From contig JAKSBN010000239.1 of assembly GCA_022361175.1 (NCBI GenBank), positions 1-41,883 on the forward strand: a stretch of 41,883 nucleotides of DNA, given 5' to 3'. This document shows, piece by piece, positions 24,972 to 32,093 of this stretch (position 1 is the first letter of the stretch; each line of letters begins with the position of its first letter). The position numbers and the translations under genes were made by a program. The notes under the pieces are model-generated. The model made no database searches. It saw only the letters and a program-made list of their open reading frames with translations, and was not told the origin of the DNA. The DNA is from Pseudomonadota bacterium (GTDB lineage Bacteria > Myxococcota_A > UBA9160 > UBA4427).

Positions 24972-25657
24972 ACGGGGGCGCTCCGCTTCCGGAGTCGGTG
25001 GCGGCGGACCTGTTCGCGAAAGACCCAGCGCAGCAGGGCCGACTTGTTCGACTCGTCGACGCCTTCGAACCGAACGGCCACCCGCCGCCGCGGCGTTCGC
25101 TGCAGGCGCCCGGCCTCGACGCGCACCACCTGCGCGGGCAGGGCGAAGCAGGCCTCGCCGGGCAGCTCGAAGTGGCAGACGATGGGCTCACCGGGCTCGA
25201 AGGTGTCGTTCGCCTCGAAGCGCATGCCCCCCGCCGACAGGTCCAGCATGGGCCAGCTCGGCGTGGGCACGTCGGTCGGCGCGTCGGCCTCGACTTCGCC
25301 CTCGCCACGGGCCGCGCCGGAGACGCGGCCGACGCGCACGGACAGCGAGTGAATCGAGATGCGCACGTAGGCCCGTTCCTGATGTCGCTCCCAGCCGCCC
25401 ACGGGCCGCAGCGCGAAGCGCTCGGGAGACTGCAGCTCGATCTCGGCCGGCGCCAGGTAGCGGGCGTCGCCTCGGATCGGATGCTCCAGCAACACGAAGT
25501 CGCCGGCCCGGAGGCCTTCTTCGTTGCCCTTGATCCAGACCAGGTCGCCGTCGACCTGCTCCACCGTGACCATGACCCGATCGCCCGCGCCGGTTTCGTC
25601 GGGATGAATCCCGATCGCCATCCCCTCGCGCAGAGTGGGCCGCTTCGACGCGTCCAT
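24968..25657 (-). CDS. PilZ-domain c-di-GMP-binding protein
   Basis: A 229-residue protein with a YcgR-like layout. Residues 1-90 form a beta-rich N-terminal domain (GDRVMVTVEQVDGDLVWIKG). The PilZ domain follows, with the RxxxR motif in QERAYVRISIH and the (D/N)xSxxG motif in MLDLSAGGMRFEAND, the two elements that clamp cyclic di-GMP. A 20-residue acidic insert lies between the two motifs (GEVEADAPTDVPTPSW). The C-terminus is basic. YcgR-like proteins act on flagellar motors or other c-di-GMP outputs, and the divergent neighbour is a flagellin gene, which supports a motility link. Start at 25657 (AGAGG six bases upstream) is preferred over 25705. Confidence 0.85.
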   Translation of the reverse strand: MDASKRPTLREGMAIGIHPDETGAGDRVMVTVEQVDGDLVWIKGNEEGLRAGDFVLLEHPIRGDARYLAPAEIELQSPERFALRPVGGWERHQERAYVRISIHSLSVRVGRVSGAARGEGEVEADAPTDVPTPSWPMLDLSAGGMRFEANDTFEPGEPIVCHFELPGEACFALPAQVVRVEAGRLQRTPRRRVAVRFEGVDESNKSALLRWVFREQVRRHRLRKRSAPV

Positions 25658-25913
25658 GCGGCGCCTCTCGGGTCGCTGGCAGGTCGGCTTGAGACGCGGA
25701 GGCACGAGCTGGGGTCTTCACTGGGCGAGCGCTGCGGCCTTGCCCGGGAACTTGCGCGTGACTTCGCCCGCGCGGGTGTTGGCAAGAGCTCTCGTGTGGG
25801 GGATCGAACTCAGGCGCCCCCGGGTGGGGTCGATGCGAGAAGATGATTGGGGGGTGGGAAAGCCGGTGGGTTTGGCGACCGACCGGCGCACGAACGTGAG
25901 AACGGGAGCCGCC

Positions 25914-26720
25914 ATGCCCTTTGTCGAGCCGTCGATTGGTCTGCGCAACCTGGCCGAGACGTCGGTGCGCCTTCAGCGCCGCTTCGAGTCCCTCGCCTCG
26001 GGAAGCCGCATTGCGCGAGCCGCGGCGGACGCCGCCGGGCTGGCGATCTCGGAACGGCTGCGGGCGCTCGTCGCTTCGCGCGGCCAGGGGGTGCGGAACT
26101 TGAGTGACGGACTGAGCGCCACGCGCATCGCCGAGGGAGCGCTGGACGAAACCTCGAACCTGCTGGGGCGCTTGCGAGAGCTCTCGGTCCAGGCGCAGAA
26201 CGGCACGCTCTCGGACGACAACCGGGCCGTACTGCAGCAGGAGTTCGACGCGCTCACCGAGGAGATCTCGCGGGTGGCGGGATCGACCGACTTCAACGGC
26301 CGCGCGCTGCTGGACGGCAGTACCTCGGGCGCCGACGCGATCGAATTCGAGGACGGGACCGACGGGGTGGCTCCCCCGATCTCGCTGGCGATCGGAGATC
26401 AGTCGGCCGCCTCGCTGGGCGTCGACGGCCTGGACGTGGCGGACCCCTCCACGCTGGATGCGCTGGACAGCGCGATCGCCAGCGTCGCCAGCACCCGGGG
26501 CCGGATCGGCAGCGTCGAGAACCGGCTCGAGTCGGCGACCCGCAGCCTGCGCAACGAGATCGAGAATCTCTCCGCCGCCGAATCTCGGATTCGCGATGCC
26601 GACTTCGCTTCGGAGACCGCCGGGCTCGCGTCCGAGTTGGTGAAGCGCCAAGCCGGCGTGGCCGTGCAGATCCAGGCGCGCTTCTCGCCCCAGGTCGTCC
26701 TGCGCCTGCTGACGGGCTGA
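25914..26720 (+). CDS. Flagellin (short)
   Basis: A 268-residue flagellin. The N-terminal D0/D1 region shows RLQRRFESLASGSRIARAAA, then DAAGLAISERLRALVASRGQ and DETSNLLGRLRELSVQAQNG; the C-terminal helix shows ESRIRDADFASETAGLASEL and ends FSPQVVLRLLTG. The variable D2/D3 region is reduced to about 40 residues (STSGADAIEFEDGTDGVAPP), so the filament subunit is near the minimum size. The ATG at 25914 follows GGGAGCC; earlier in-frame starts give no flagellin-like sequence. No other flagellar gene is nearby except the divergent PilZ gene. I see no clear sigma-28 or sigma-54 promoter in the 256-base gap (25658-25913). Confidence 0.9.
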   Translation: MPFVEPSIGLRNLAETSVRLQRRFESLASGSRIARAAADAAGLAISERLRALVASRGQGVRNLSDGLSATRIAEGALDETSNLLGRLRELSVQAQNGTLSDDNRAVLQQEFDALTEEISRVAGSTDFNGRALLDGSTSGADAIEFEDGTDGVAPPISLAIGDQSAASLGVDGLDVADPSTLDALDSAIASVASTRGRIGSVENRLESATRSLRNEIENLSAAESRIRDADFASETAGLASELVKRQAGVAVQIQARFSPQVVLRLLTG

Positions 26721-26721
26721 T

Positions 26722-26738
26722 CTCCGCGTCCCGCGGAG
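26722..26738. terminator. Short convergent hairpin after flagellin
   Basis: CTCCGCG (26722-26728) and CGCGGAG (26732-26738) form a perfect 7-bp stem with a 3-base loop, between the flagellin stop and the stop of the minus-strand 76-residue gene. No U-tract. Confidence 0.45.
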
Positions 26739-26969
26739 TCAGTGCAGAACCGCCGAGTCCGACCAGAGCTCCTGGTACTGGGATTCGGCGTGGCTGGCGG
26801 CCTGTTCGAGCGACTTGCCAAAGGCGAGGATGAGCTTGCCGCGCCGCCCGCGGACGGCAGGAGCGCGCACCACGGCGACCCACGCGTTCGGCCCCTCTGG
26901 CTCGGACGGATTGTGATAGACGGTTCCCGAGACCTGGCGCAGCCACTCCACTGCTTCCTCGCGCTTCAT
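26739..26969 (-). CDS. Small protein of unknown function (76 aa)
   Basis: A 76-residue protein I do not recognise. It begins MKREEAVEWLRQVSGTVYHN, continues with a conserved-looking beta stretch (NAWVAVVRAPAVRGRRGKLI) and ends in a helix (AFGKSLEQAASHAESQYQEL). The composition, with both acidic and basic residues and a compact alpha-beta-alpha pattern, is protein-like, unlike the Arg/Pro-rich extension upstream in the same frame. The ATG at 26969 has GGAG four to seven bases upstream. It converges on flagellin. No function is proposed. Confidence 0.6.
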   Translation of the reverse strand: MKREEAVEWLRQVSGTVYHNPSEPEGPNAWVAVVRAPAVRGRRGKLILAFGKSLEQAASHAESQYQELWSDSAVLH

Positions 26970-27153
26970 CCCACTCCGCTTCCGCTGCCATTTCCGCTTC
27001 GACTTCTGCTGCGAGCGCCTTCGCAGCCGCGGAGTATACGCACGCGGGCCGACCGCGCGCGCTTCCGACACGCACACCCACCGGCAACACCCGCGCGAAG
27101 TCGGCGCCAGCCGGCGCGATGCAGACCGGCGAGAAACTTCGTAGCCTGGCCTG

Positions 27154-27735
27154 GTGGAAGCGACGGCAAGGGCCTTCGTCACGGTCGTCTCGGGCGTCCC
27201 GCGCTCCGGGACGTCGTTGGTCATGCAGATGCTGGCCGCGGGCGGCGTTCCCGTCCTGTGCGACGGCGCGCGGGTCCCGGACGAGGACAATCCCCGCGGC
27301 TACTTCGAGTACGAGCCGGTGAAGGCCACCGCCCGCGACTCCGCCTGGGTGTCGCAGGCGCAGGGGAAGGCCGTGAAGGTCGTGCACCGCCTGCTGCCTC
27401 TGCTGCCGCCCGGATCGAGCTACCGGGTCGCGCTGGTCGAGCGGGAGCTCGGGGAGGTGCTGGCCTCGCAGCGTGCGATGCTGGAGCGCCGCGGGGAGGT
27501 CGCGGACGACCTGCCCGAAGCCCGGCTGGCGGAGATCTTCCGGGCGCAGCTGGACGAGGCCCGCGCCTGGGCGGCGCACACGGCCGGCGTCACGCTTCTC
27601 TCGCTGCAGCACCGGGAGCTGATCGGTGCGCCAGCGTCTGCGGCCCGCGAGCTGGCGGCTTTCGTCGACCCGTCGCTCGACGTCGACGCCATGGAGGCGT
27701 GCGTGGACCGCTCTCTCTGGCGGCAGCGCGGGTAG
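27154..27735 (+). CDS. Sulfotransferase-family protein (short)
   Basis: A 193-residue protein with the PAPS-binding P-loop-like motif of sulfotransferases near the N-terminus: VVSGVPRSGTSLVMQMLAAG. Downstream are NPRGYFEYEPVKA and KVVHRLLPLLPPGSSYRVAL, similar to bacterial sulfotransferase-like proteins that carry a Gly-Tyr-Phe-Glu segment. Full sulfotransferases are often 250-300 residues, so this is a short form; the C-terminus (VDAMEACVDRSLWRQ) still resembles the family's end. Whether it transfers sulfate is uncertain. The start is GTG at 27154 without a recognisable ribosome binding site, so the start is tentative. Confidence 0.7.
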   Translation: MEATARAFVTVVSGVPRSGTSLVMQMLAAGGVPVLCDGARVPDEDNPRGYFEYEPVKATARDSAWVSQAQGKAVKVVHRLLPLLPPGSSYRVALVERELGEVLASQRAMLERRGEVADDLPEARLAEIFRAQLDEARAWAAHTAGVTLLSLQHRELIGAPASAARELAAFVDPSLDVDAMEACVDRSLWRQRG

Positions 27736-27744
27736 CGGGCGGGG

Positions 27745-29043
27745 TCAGTCCGCGGACGCGGCGGACTCGGACTCCTGGGGAAGGAAGCGGGCCTGCGTCC
27801 TCGCCAGCTGCTCGGCTTCGCGCTGGTTGCCCGCCGCAGCGAGCGTGCGGACGGCCCCTCCGAGCGCGGAGTTCAACTCGTGGACCCAGGCCTCGGAGAG
27901 CGCGTCCACGTCGATCTCGAGCCGGTGAAGCTTGTCCTGCAACGCGGGCAGGTCGCGCAGGGCCAGTCCCACCACGATGGCTGCGCGCACCAACATCGAG
28001 GCGCCTTCCTCCGGCGTCTCGGTGAAGGCGCGCAACTCCTCGTCCTCCAAACCGGACACGTCGACGGTCGCCGCGACCTTCGCCGCCAGGCCCGGCTCGG
28101 GTTCGGCCCCCTGCAGGCGGGTGGAGATCGCGTCCTCCAGTGCCGCGACCCCGGGCGATTCGAAGACGCTGCGGATTCGGCGAGCGGCGTCCGGGGTGCG
28201 GGTGTGCTGGCGTTGGATGGCCTCCAGGGCCCTGGAAGCGCGTTCCATCACCGCGTCTTCGTGGCGCGTCTGGTCCATCAGCTCCTGCCCGCGGTTTCCG
28301 ACGGCGACGTTGTAGTCGACCACCGCGCGCAGGATCGTCGGCACGAACAGGCGGGCCCCGAGCTGCAGCTTCAGGGCTCGCATGCGGCGGACCACCGGCT
28401 CCACGTTCGAGACCTCCGCGATTTCCGCCACGGCGGCGCGCAAGGCCTGCTCGATCTCGGTCATCTCGGGGTCGCTCGCCAGCAGCTGCCGGGCTTCGCA
28501 CCACTGGGCCACCAGGGGCGTGACGCGACAGGGGTCGCAGCGCAGCACGCGCAGATCGCGTGTCTCGCGCGTGGCCAACAGGGTGACGAGGTAGTCGACG
28601 ACGGCGAGCCGGGGATGGTGGTCGAAGGATCCGTCGCCCGTCGGCCCCTCGAGACACAGGTCCAGCAGCGCCAGCACCTCTTCGCGGTGGTACTCGGCGA
28701 CCGTGGGCAGTGTGGCTCGCAGCTGAGCCAGCGGGATCTGATCCAGACACTCGATCAGGTCGGCTGAGAACTGGGCCAGGGTCGCGTCGATCACGGCCAG
28801 CGAACGCAGGAAGGGAACCTCCGGCGAGCTGCCGCTCCGGATCGACTCCCGCGCCGCGCGAAGATCGGTCAGCAGGCTGCGGCCGACGCTGGCCGTGGCC
28901 CGCCCGTAGCGGGCGCGAACCGAGGGCTCAAGGCGCGCTCGGCGGCGCGGAGATTCGAGTAGCGGTTGATGCGGGCCGTCAAGCGCTGCTCGAAGCGGTT
29001 CTCCTCCGGCTCGATGTCGTGGCTTTGCGACATTCCTGGACAT
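27745..29043 (-). CDS. Helical protein of unknown function with probable N-terminal frameshift
   Basis: A mainly alpha-helical protein of about 430 residues that I do not recognise. The body includes RCDPCRVTPLVAQWCEARQL (a CxxC), VDYNVAVGNRGQELMDQTRH and many amphipathic helices, with no signal peptide or membrane segment. In the long frame the first 40 residues (from MSRNVAKPRHRAGGEPLRAA) are Pro/Arg-rich and unconvincing. Another frame starting at ATG 29033 reads MSQSHDIEPEENRFEQRLTA and continues RINRYSNLRAAERA, much more protein-like, and meets the body at about 28932-28940, where one base appears to be missing. The natural join would read ...LRAAEARLEPSVRARYGR. Either a pseudogene mutation or a sequencing or assembly error is likely. 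Confidence 0.6.
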   Translation of the reverse strand: MSRNVAKPRHRAGGEPLRAALDGPHQPLLESPRRRARLEPSVRARYGRATASVGRSLLTDLRAARESIRSGSSPEVPFLRSLAVIDATLAQFSADLIECLDQIPLAQLRATLPTVAEYHREEVLALLDLCLEGPTGDGSFDHHPRLAVVDYLVTLLATRETRDLRVLRCDPCRVTPLVAQWCEARQLLASDPEMTEIEQALRAAVAEIAEVSNVEPVVRRMRALKLQLGARLFVPTILRAVVDYNVAVGNRGQELMDQTRHEDAVMERASRALEAIQRQHTRTPDAARRIRSVFESPGVAALEDAISTRLQGAEPEPGLAAKVAATVDVSGLEDEELRAFTETPEEGASMLVRAAIVVGLALRDLPALQDKLHRLEIDVDALSEAWVHELNSALGGAVRTLAAAGNQREAEQLARTQARFLPQESESAASAD

Positions 29044-29180
29044 CCCGGGCGGCGGGGTTCTGGGCTCGCCCACCCACGGGATTTATCGGTTCACCGGGCG
29101 CCTGGTTGAGCGCTTGTCCACCCCTGAATTTCCCATTACACATTTGAAATCAGTGGTTTACCGGAGGTCTTCGCTTGGGA

Positions 29181-29216
29181 TCGACAATGTGAGTGATCAC
29201 TCTTAGAATTCATAGA
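29181..29216 (+). promoter_or_regulatory. Promoter with palindromic operator in the spacer, probably leaderless
   Basis: A -35-like TCGACA (29181-29186) and a -10-like TAGAAT (29204-29209) are each one base off consensus and separated by exactly 17 bases. The spacer contains the perfect 12-bp palindrome GAGTGATCACTC (29191-29202). A transcript starting 7 bases after the -10 would begin at A29216, the A of the regulator's ATG, and no ribosome binding site precedes that ATG. Operators between -35 and -10 are characteristic of MerR regulators, so autoregulation by the downstream gene is likely. Confidence 0.65.
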
Positions 29217-29971
29217 TGGAATATCGTGTAGAAGAGTTGGCCACCGCAGCCGGTCTCCGGGTCGACACGGTTCGCTTCTACCAAGGCAAGGGGCTGATTC
29301 CCCCGCCCCGGCGCCAGGGCCGGACGGCGGTCTACGGAGCGCTCCACCTGGAGCGGCTGCGGCGCATTCGCGCGCTCTTGAAGGAAGGCTTCTCGCTGGC
29401 CCAGATTCAGCGGCTGCTCGACCGCGAGCGAGAGGTGTCGGCCGATCGCGATCGTCTGCTGGCCGCCCTCGTGGACGAGAGCGTCGGATCCGGAACCCAC
29501 ACCCGGGCCGAATTGGCGGCCGAGGCCCAGGTCCCCGAAGCCCTGATCCAGGCCGCGCAGCAGGCGGGGTTGGTCGAGCCGGTTCGGGTCGACGGCGAAG
29601 AGCGGTTCTCCGGGGCCGATCTCCAGATGGCGCGCGCCGCCTTCGCCATCCTGGAGGCGGGTTTCCCGATCGACGTGCTGCTGCGGCTCGCGGTGGAACA
29701 CGCCCGCAACGTGCAGGACGTCGCGGACCAGGCCATCGATCTCTTCGACGAGTACGTGCGCAAGGCGGGGGAGGCCGCGGAGGACTCCGCCTCCATCACC
29801 GGCGCGTTTCAAACCCTGCTGCCCGCGGTCACGCGCTTGGTGGCCCTGCACTTCCAACGCACCTTGGTGAACCGCGCGCTGGAGCGATTGCGCGGCAAAG
29901 GCGAGGGAGACGCCCTCGAGGCCGCTCTCGCCGCCACGGAGTCCGCCCGCCTGGAGGTTTCGTGGCGCTAG
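29216..29971 (+). CDS. MerR-family transcriptional regulator
   Basis: A 251-residue regulator. Residues 1-70 form the MerR winged helix: YRVEELATAAGLRVDTVRFY, QGKGLIPPPRRQGRTAVYG, then HLERLRRIRALLKEGFSLAQ and IQRLLDRER. The long C-terminal part (about 180 residues) is helical and Cys-poor, so it is not a metal sensor of the MerR/CueR kind; it resembles larger MerR proteins that sense organic ligands or act in lipid metabolism. The start ATG lies at the predicted transcription start. The 3' end overlaps the menG/ubiE gene by 10 bases, so it is the first gene of the menaquinone operon and a candidate regulator of it. The ligand is unknown. Confidence 0.88.
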   Translation: MEYRVEELATAAGLRVDTVRFYQGKGLIPPPRRQGRTAVYGALHLERLRRIRALLKEGFSLAQIQRLLDREREVSADRDRLLAALVDESVGSGTHTRAELAAEAQVPEALIQAAQQAGLVEPVRVDGEERFSGADLQMARAAFAILEAGFPIDVLLRLAVEHARNVQDVADQAIDLFDEYVRKAGEAAEDSASITGAFQTLLPAVTRLVALHFQRTLVNRALERLRGKGEGDALEAALAATESARLEVSWR

Positions 29972-30666
29972 ACGTACTGCCCACCGCCGAGCGCAAGCGC
30001 GACCACGTGCGGCAGATGTTCGATCGGATCGCGCCCCGCTACGACGCGCTCAACCGCGTGCTTTCGGGCGGGCTCGATCAGCGCTGGCGGCGCGTGGCCC
30101 TCGAGGCCGTCCAGGTAGGCCGCGAGGACCGCGTCCTCGACCTCGCCTGCGGGACGGGCGATCTGGCGCGCGGCGTCGTCGCGCGCGGCGCGGAGGTGGT
30201 GGGCGTCGATTTCGCCGGCGAGATGCTTCGCCGCGCGCGGGTGCGGCTGCCGCGGGGCCGGTTCGTGCAGGCGGATGCCGCGCGTCTGCCCCTACCCGAA
30301 GGCAGCGTCAGCGTGACCGTCTGCGGTTTCGCGCTGCGGAACTTCGTGGCACTGGAGCCGGTCTTCGCCGAGCTGGGGCGGGTGCTGGCCGCGGGAGGCC
30401 GCTTGGCGCTACTCGACGTCGACCGCCCCCAGCAGCCGGTGGTGCGGCTCGGGCACTCGCTCTACTTCGATCGGCTCGTTCCGTTGCTGGGGGGCCTGGT
30501 CTCCGATCGCACGGCGTATCGCTACCTCCCGAAGTCGACCCAGTACCTTCCCCCCGATGCGGAGCTCTTGAAGCTGGTGCAGTCGGCCGGTTTCGAGCGC
30601 GTCGAGAAGCGGCGTCTGTTCCTGGGGGCCGCCCAACTGGTGACGGCCGTTCGGGGGGCGGCATGA
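29962..30666 (+). CDS. menG: Demethylmenaquinone methyltransferase
   Basis: A 234-residue class I SAM methyltransferase of the UbiE/MenG family that adds the C-2 methyl group to demethylmenaquinone, the last step of the pathway. The signature start is VRQMFDRIAPRYDALNRVLS; the SAM loop is RVLDLACGTGDLARGV; later come DAARLPLPEGSVSVTVCGFA, LRNF and YRYLPKSTQYLPP, all diagnostic of this family. The GTG start at 29962 lies inside the end of the MerR gene with GGAGG four bases upstream. In an operon with only menaquinone genes, the menG role is favoured over ubiquinone synthesis. Confidence 0.92.
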   Translation: MALDVLPTAERKRDHVRQMFDRIAPRYDALNRVLSGGLDQRWRRVALEAVQVGREDRVLDLACGTGDLARGVVARGAEVVGVDFAGEMLRRARVRLPRGRFVQADAARLPLPEGSVSVTVCGFALRNFVALEPVFAELGRVLAAGGRLALLDVDRPQQPVVRLGHSLYFDRLVPLLGGLVSDRTAYRYLPKSTQYLPPDAELLKLVQSAGFERVEKRRLFLGAAQLVTAVRGAA

Positions 30667-32084
30667 CGAGCACTCCCGACCGCTCGCTCGAGCGAGCTCG
30701 ACCCGTCGTCGAGGCCTCCGTGCGCGAGGCCGAGCGCACCGGCGCGCCGCGCTTCGTCGCCTGGCGTCGGCGTGTGGCGGTGGACGTGGATCTGGTCGCG
30801 CTCTTCGCCCAGACCCCGGCGGTGGCCCGCGCATTCCACCAGTCGCCCGGCGGCAGCAGCTGGGTGGCTTCGGGGCTCGTCGCGGAACTCCGGGCCGACG
30901 GGCCCGCCCGCTTTCGCACGCTGGCCACCGGCGCCCGTCGGCTCTTCGAGGGGCTCCGGGTCGCCGGCGATCCCGCGCCCCCCGGTGTCGGCCCGCTGCT
31001 GGTGGGCGGCTTCGGATTCACGGAGACCGCCGTCGACGCTGGGACGTGGCGCGAGTTCCCGGCCGCGCGCTTCGTTCTTCCCGAAGTCCTGTGGACGCGT
31101 CAGAAGAACGGGACGCTCCTCACGCTGGCCGCTCGCATCGACCCGGGCGCAACCGTCGACTCGGGGCTGGCGTCGCTCGCGGCCTCCGAACGCGACGCAC
31201 TTCGCGCGTTGGAAGCCGGAGGTGCGGCCGCATCGAGCGATGGAGACGGAACCCCGCGCTACGAGATCGAAGCCGACCGCTCCCACGACGCCTTCCGGGC
31301 GGTCGTGGAGGAGGCGCTCTCGAGCATCGCGGCCGGCGACTTCGAGAAGGTGGTACTGGCGCGCTCGCTCTGCGTTCGCAGCCGTCGCGACTTCGACGTC
31401 GCCCAGGTGCTGGCCGAACTCGTGCGCGTTCATCCCGCTTGCACGACCTTCGCCTTCGGGTTCGGCGGCGACACCTTTCTCGGGGCGACGCCCGAACGCC
31501 TGGTGAAGCTCTCGGGAACGCGCGTCGAGACGGGGGCCGTGGCGGGGTCGGCGCCGCGCGGCACCGACCCCGACGCCGACGTCCGGCTGGGGCGCGAACT
31601 GCGCGAAAGCAAGAAGGAGCAGGCCGAGCACGCCGTCGTGGTGCGGGCCATCCGCGACTCGCTGTTCGACGTGTGCGGCGAGCTGGAAGGGCCGGCGGTG
31701 CCCTCGCTCGTCCGCTTCGACGGGATCCAGCACCTGGCCACGCCGCTTCGGGGGCGGCTGCAGAGCGAGGCGCGGGGTGTGGTCGACCTGGTCGAACGGC
31801 TGCACCCCACGCCGGCCGTGGCCGGCGCGCCTCGAGACCGCGCCCTGGCCTTCCTCCGCGAGCGCGAGGGTCTCGACCGCGGCTGGTACGCGGCGCCCGT
31901 GGGCTTCGTCGACGCGACGCTCGGCGGCGAGTTCGTGGTGGCGCTGCGCAGCGCGCTCGTCCGCGAGAGCGAGGCCCACCTCTTCGCGGGGGCGGGGGTC
32001 GTCGCCGGATCGTGTCCCGCGCGCGAGCTGGCGGAGACCCGGCTCAAGCTGCGCGCCCTGTTGCTGCCGCTCACGACGTTCTGA
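30663..32084 (+). CDS. menF: Isochorismate synthase
   Basis: A 473-residue chorismate-binding enzyme that converts chorismate to isochorismate, the entry step of classical menaquinone synthesis. The C-terminal catalytic domain shows IAAGDFEKVVLARS, TTFAFGFGGDTFLGATPERL, VETGAVAGSAPRGTDPDADV, SKKEQAEHAVVVRAIRD, and LHPTPAVAGAPRDRALAFLR. These include the Mg/chorismate residues shared with salicylate and anthranilate synthases; the neighbouring men genes decide for isochorismate. The ATG overlaps the menG stop codon (ATGA). The N-terminal 200 residues are the usual structural half. Confidence 0.93.
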   Translation: MTSTPDRSLERARPVVEASVREAERTGAPRFVAWRRRVAVDVDLVALFAQTPAVARAFHQSPGGSSWVASGLVAELRADGPARFRTLATGARRLFEGLRVAGDPAPPGVGPLLVGGFGFTETAVDAGTWREFPAARFVLPEVLWTRQKNGTLLTLAARIDPGATVDSGLASLAASERDALRALEAGGAAASSDGDGTPRYEIEADRSHDAFRAVVEEALSSIAAGDFEKVVLARSLCVRSRRDFDVAQVLAELVRVHPACTTFAFGFGGDTFLGATPERLVKLSGTRVETGAVAGSAPRGTDPDADVRLGRELRESKKEQAEHAVVVRAIRDSLFDVCGELEGPAVPSLVRFDGIQHLATPLRGRLQSEARGVVDLVERLHPTPAVAGAPRDRALAFLREREGLDRGWYAAPVGFVDATLGGEFVVALRSALVRESEAHLFAGAGVVAGSCPARELAETRLKLRALLLPLTTF

Positions 32085-32093
32085 GGAGTTCCG

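Noticed and set aside
27154..27735. Kinase or GTPase because of the P-loop-like GVPRSGTS
   Set aside because: The motif lacks the GxxxxGK(S/T) lysine and fits the 5'-phosphosulfate loop of sulfotransferases; the following GYFEYEP segment agrees.
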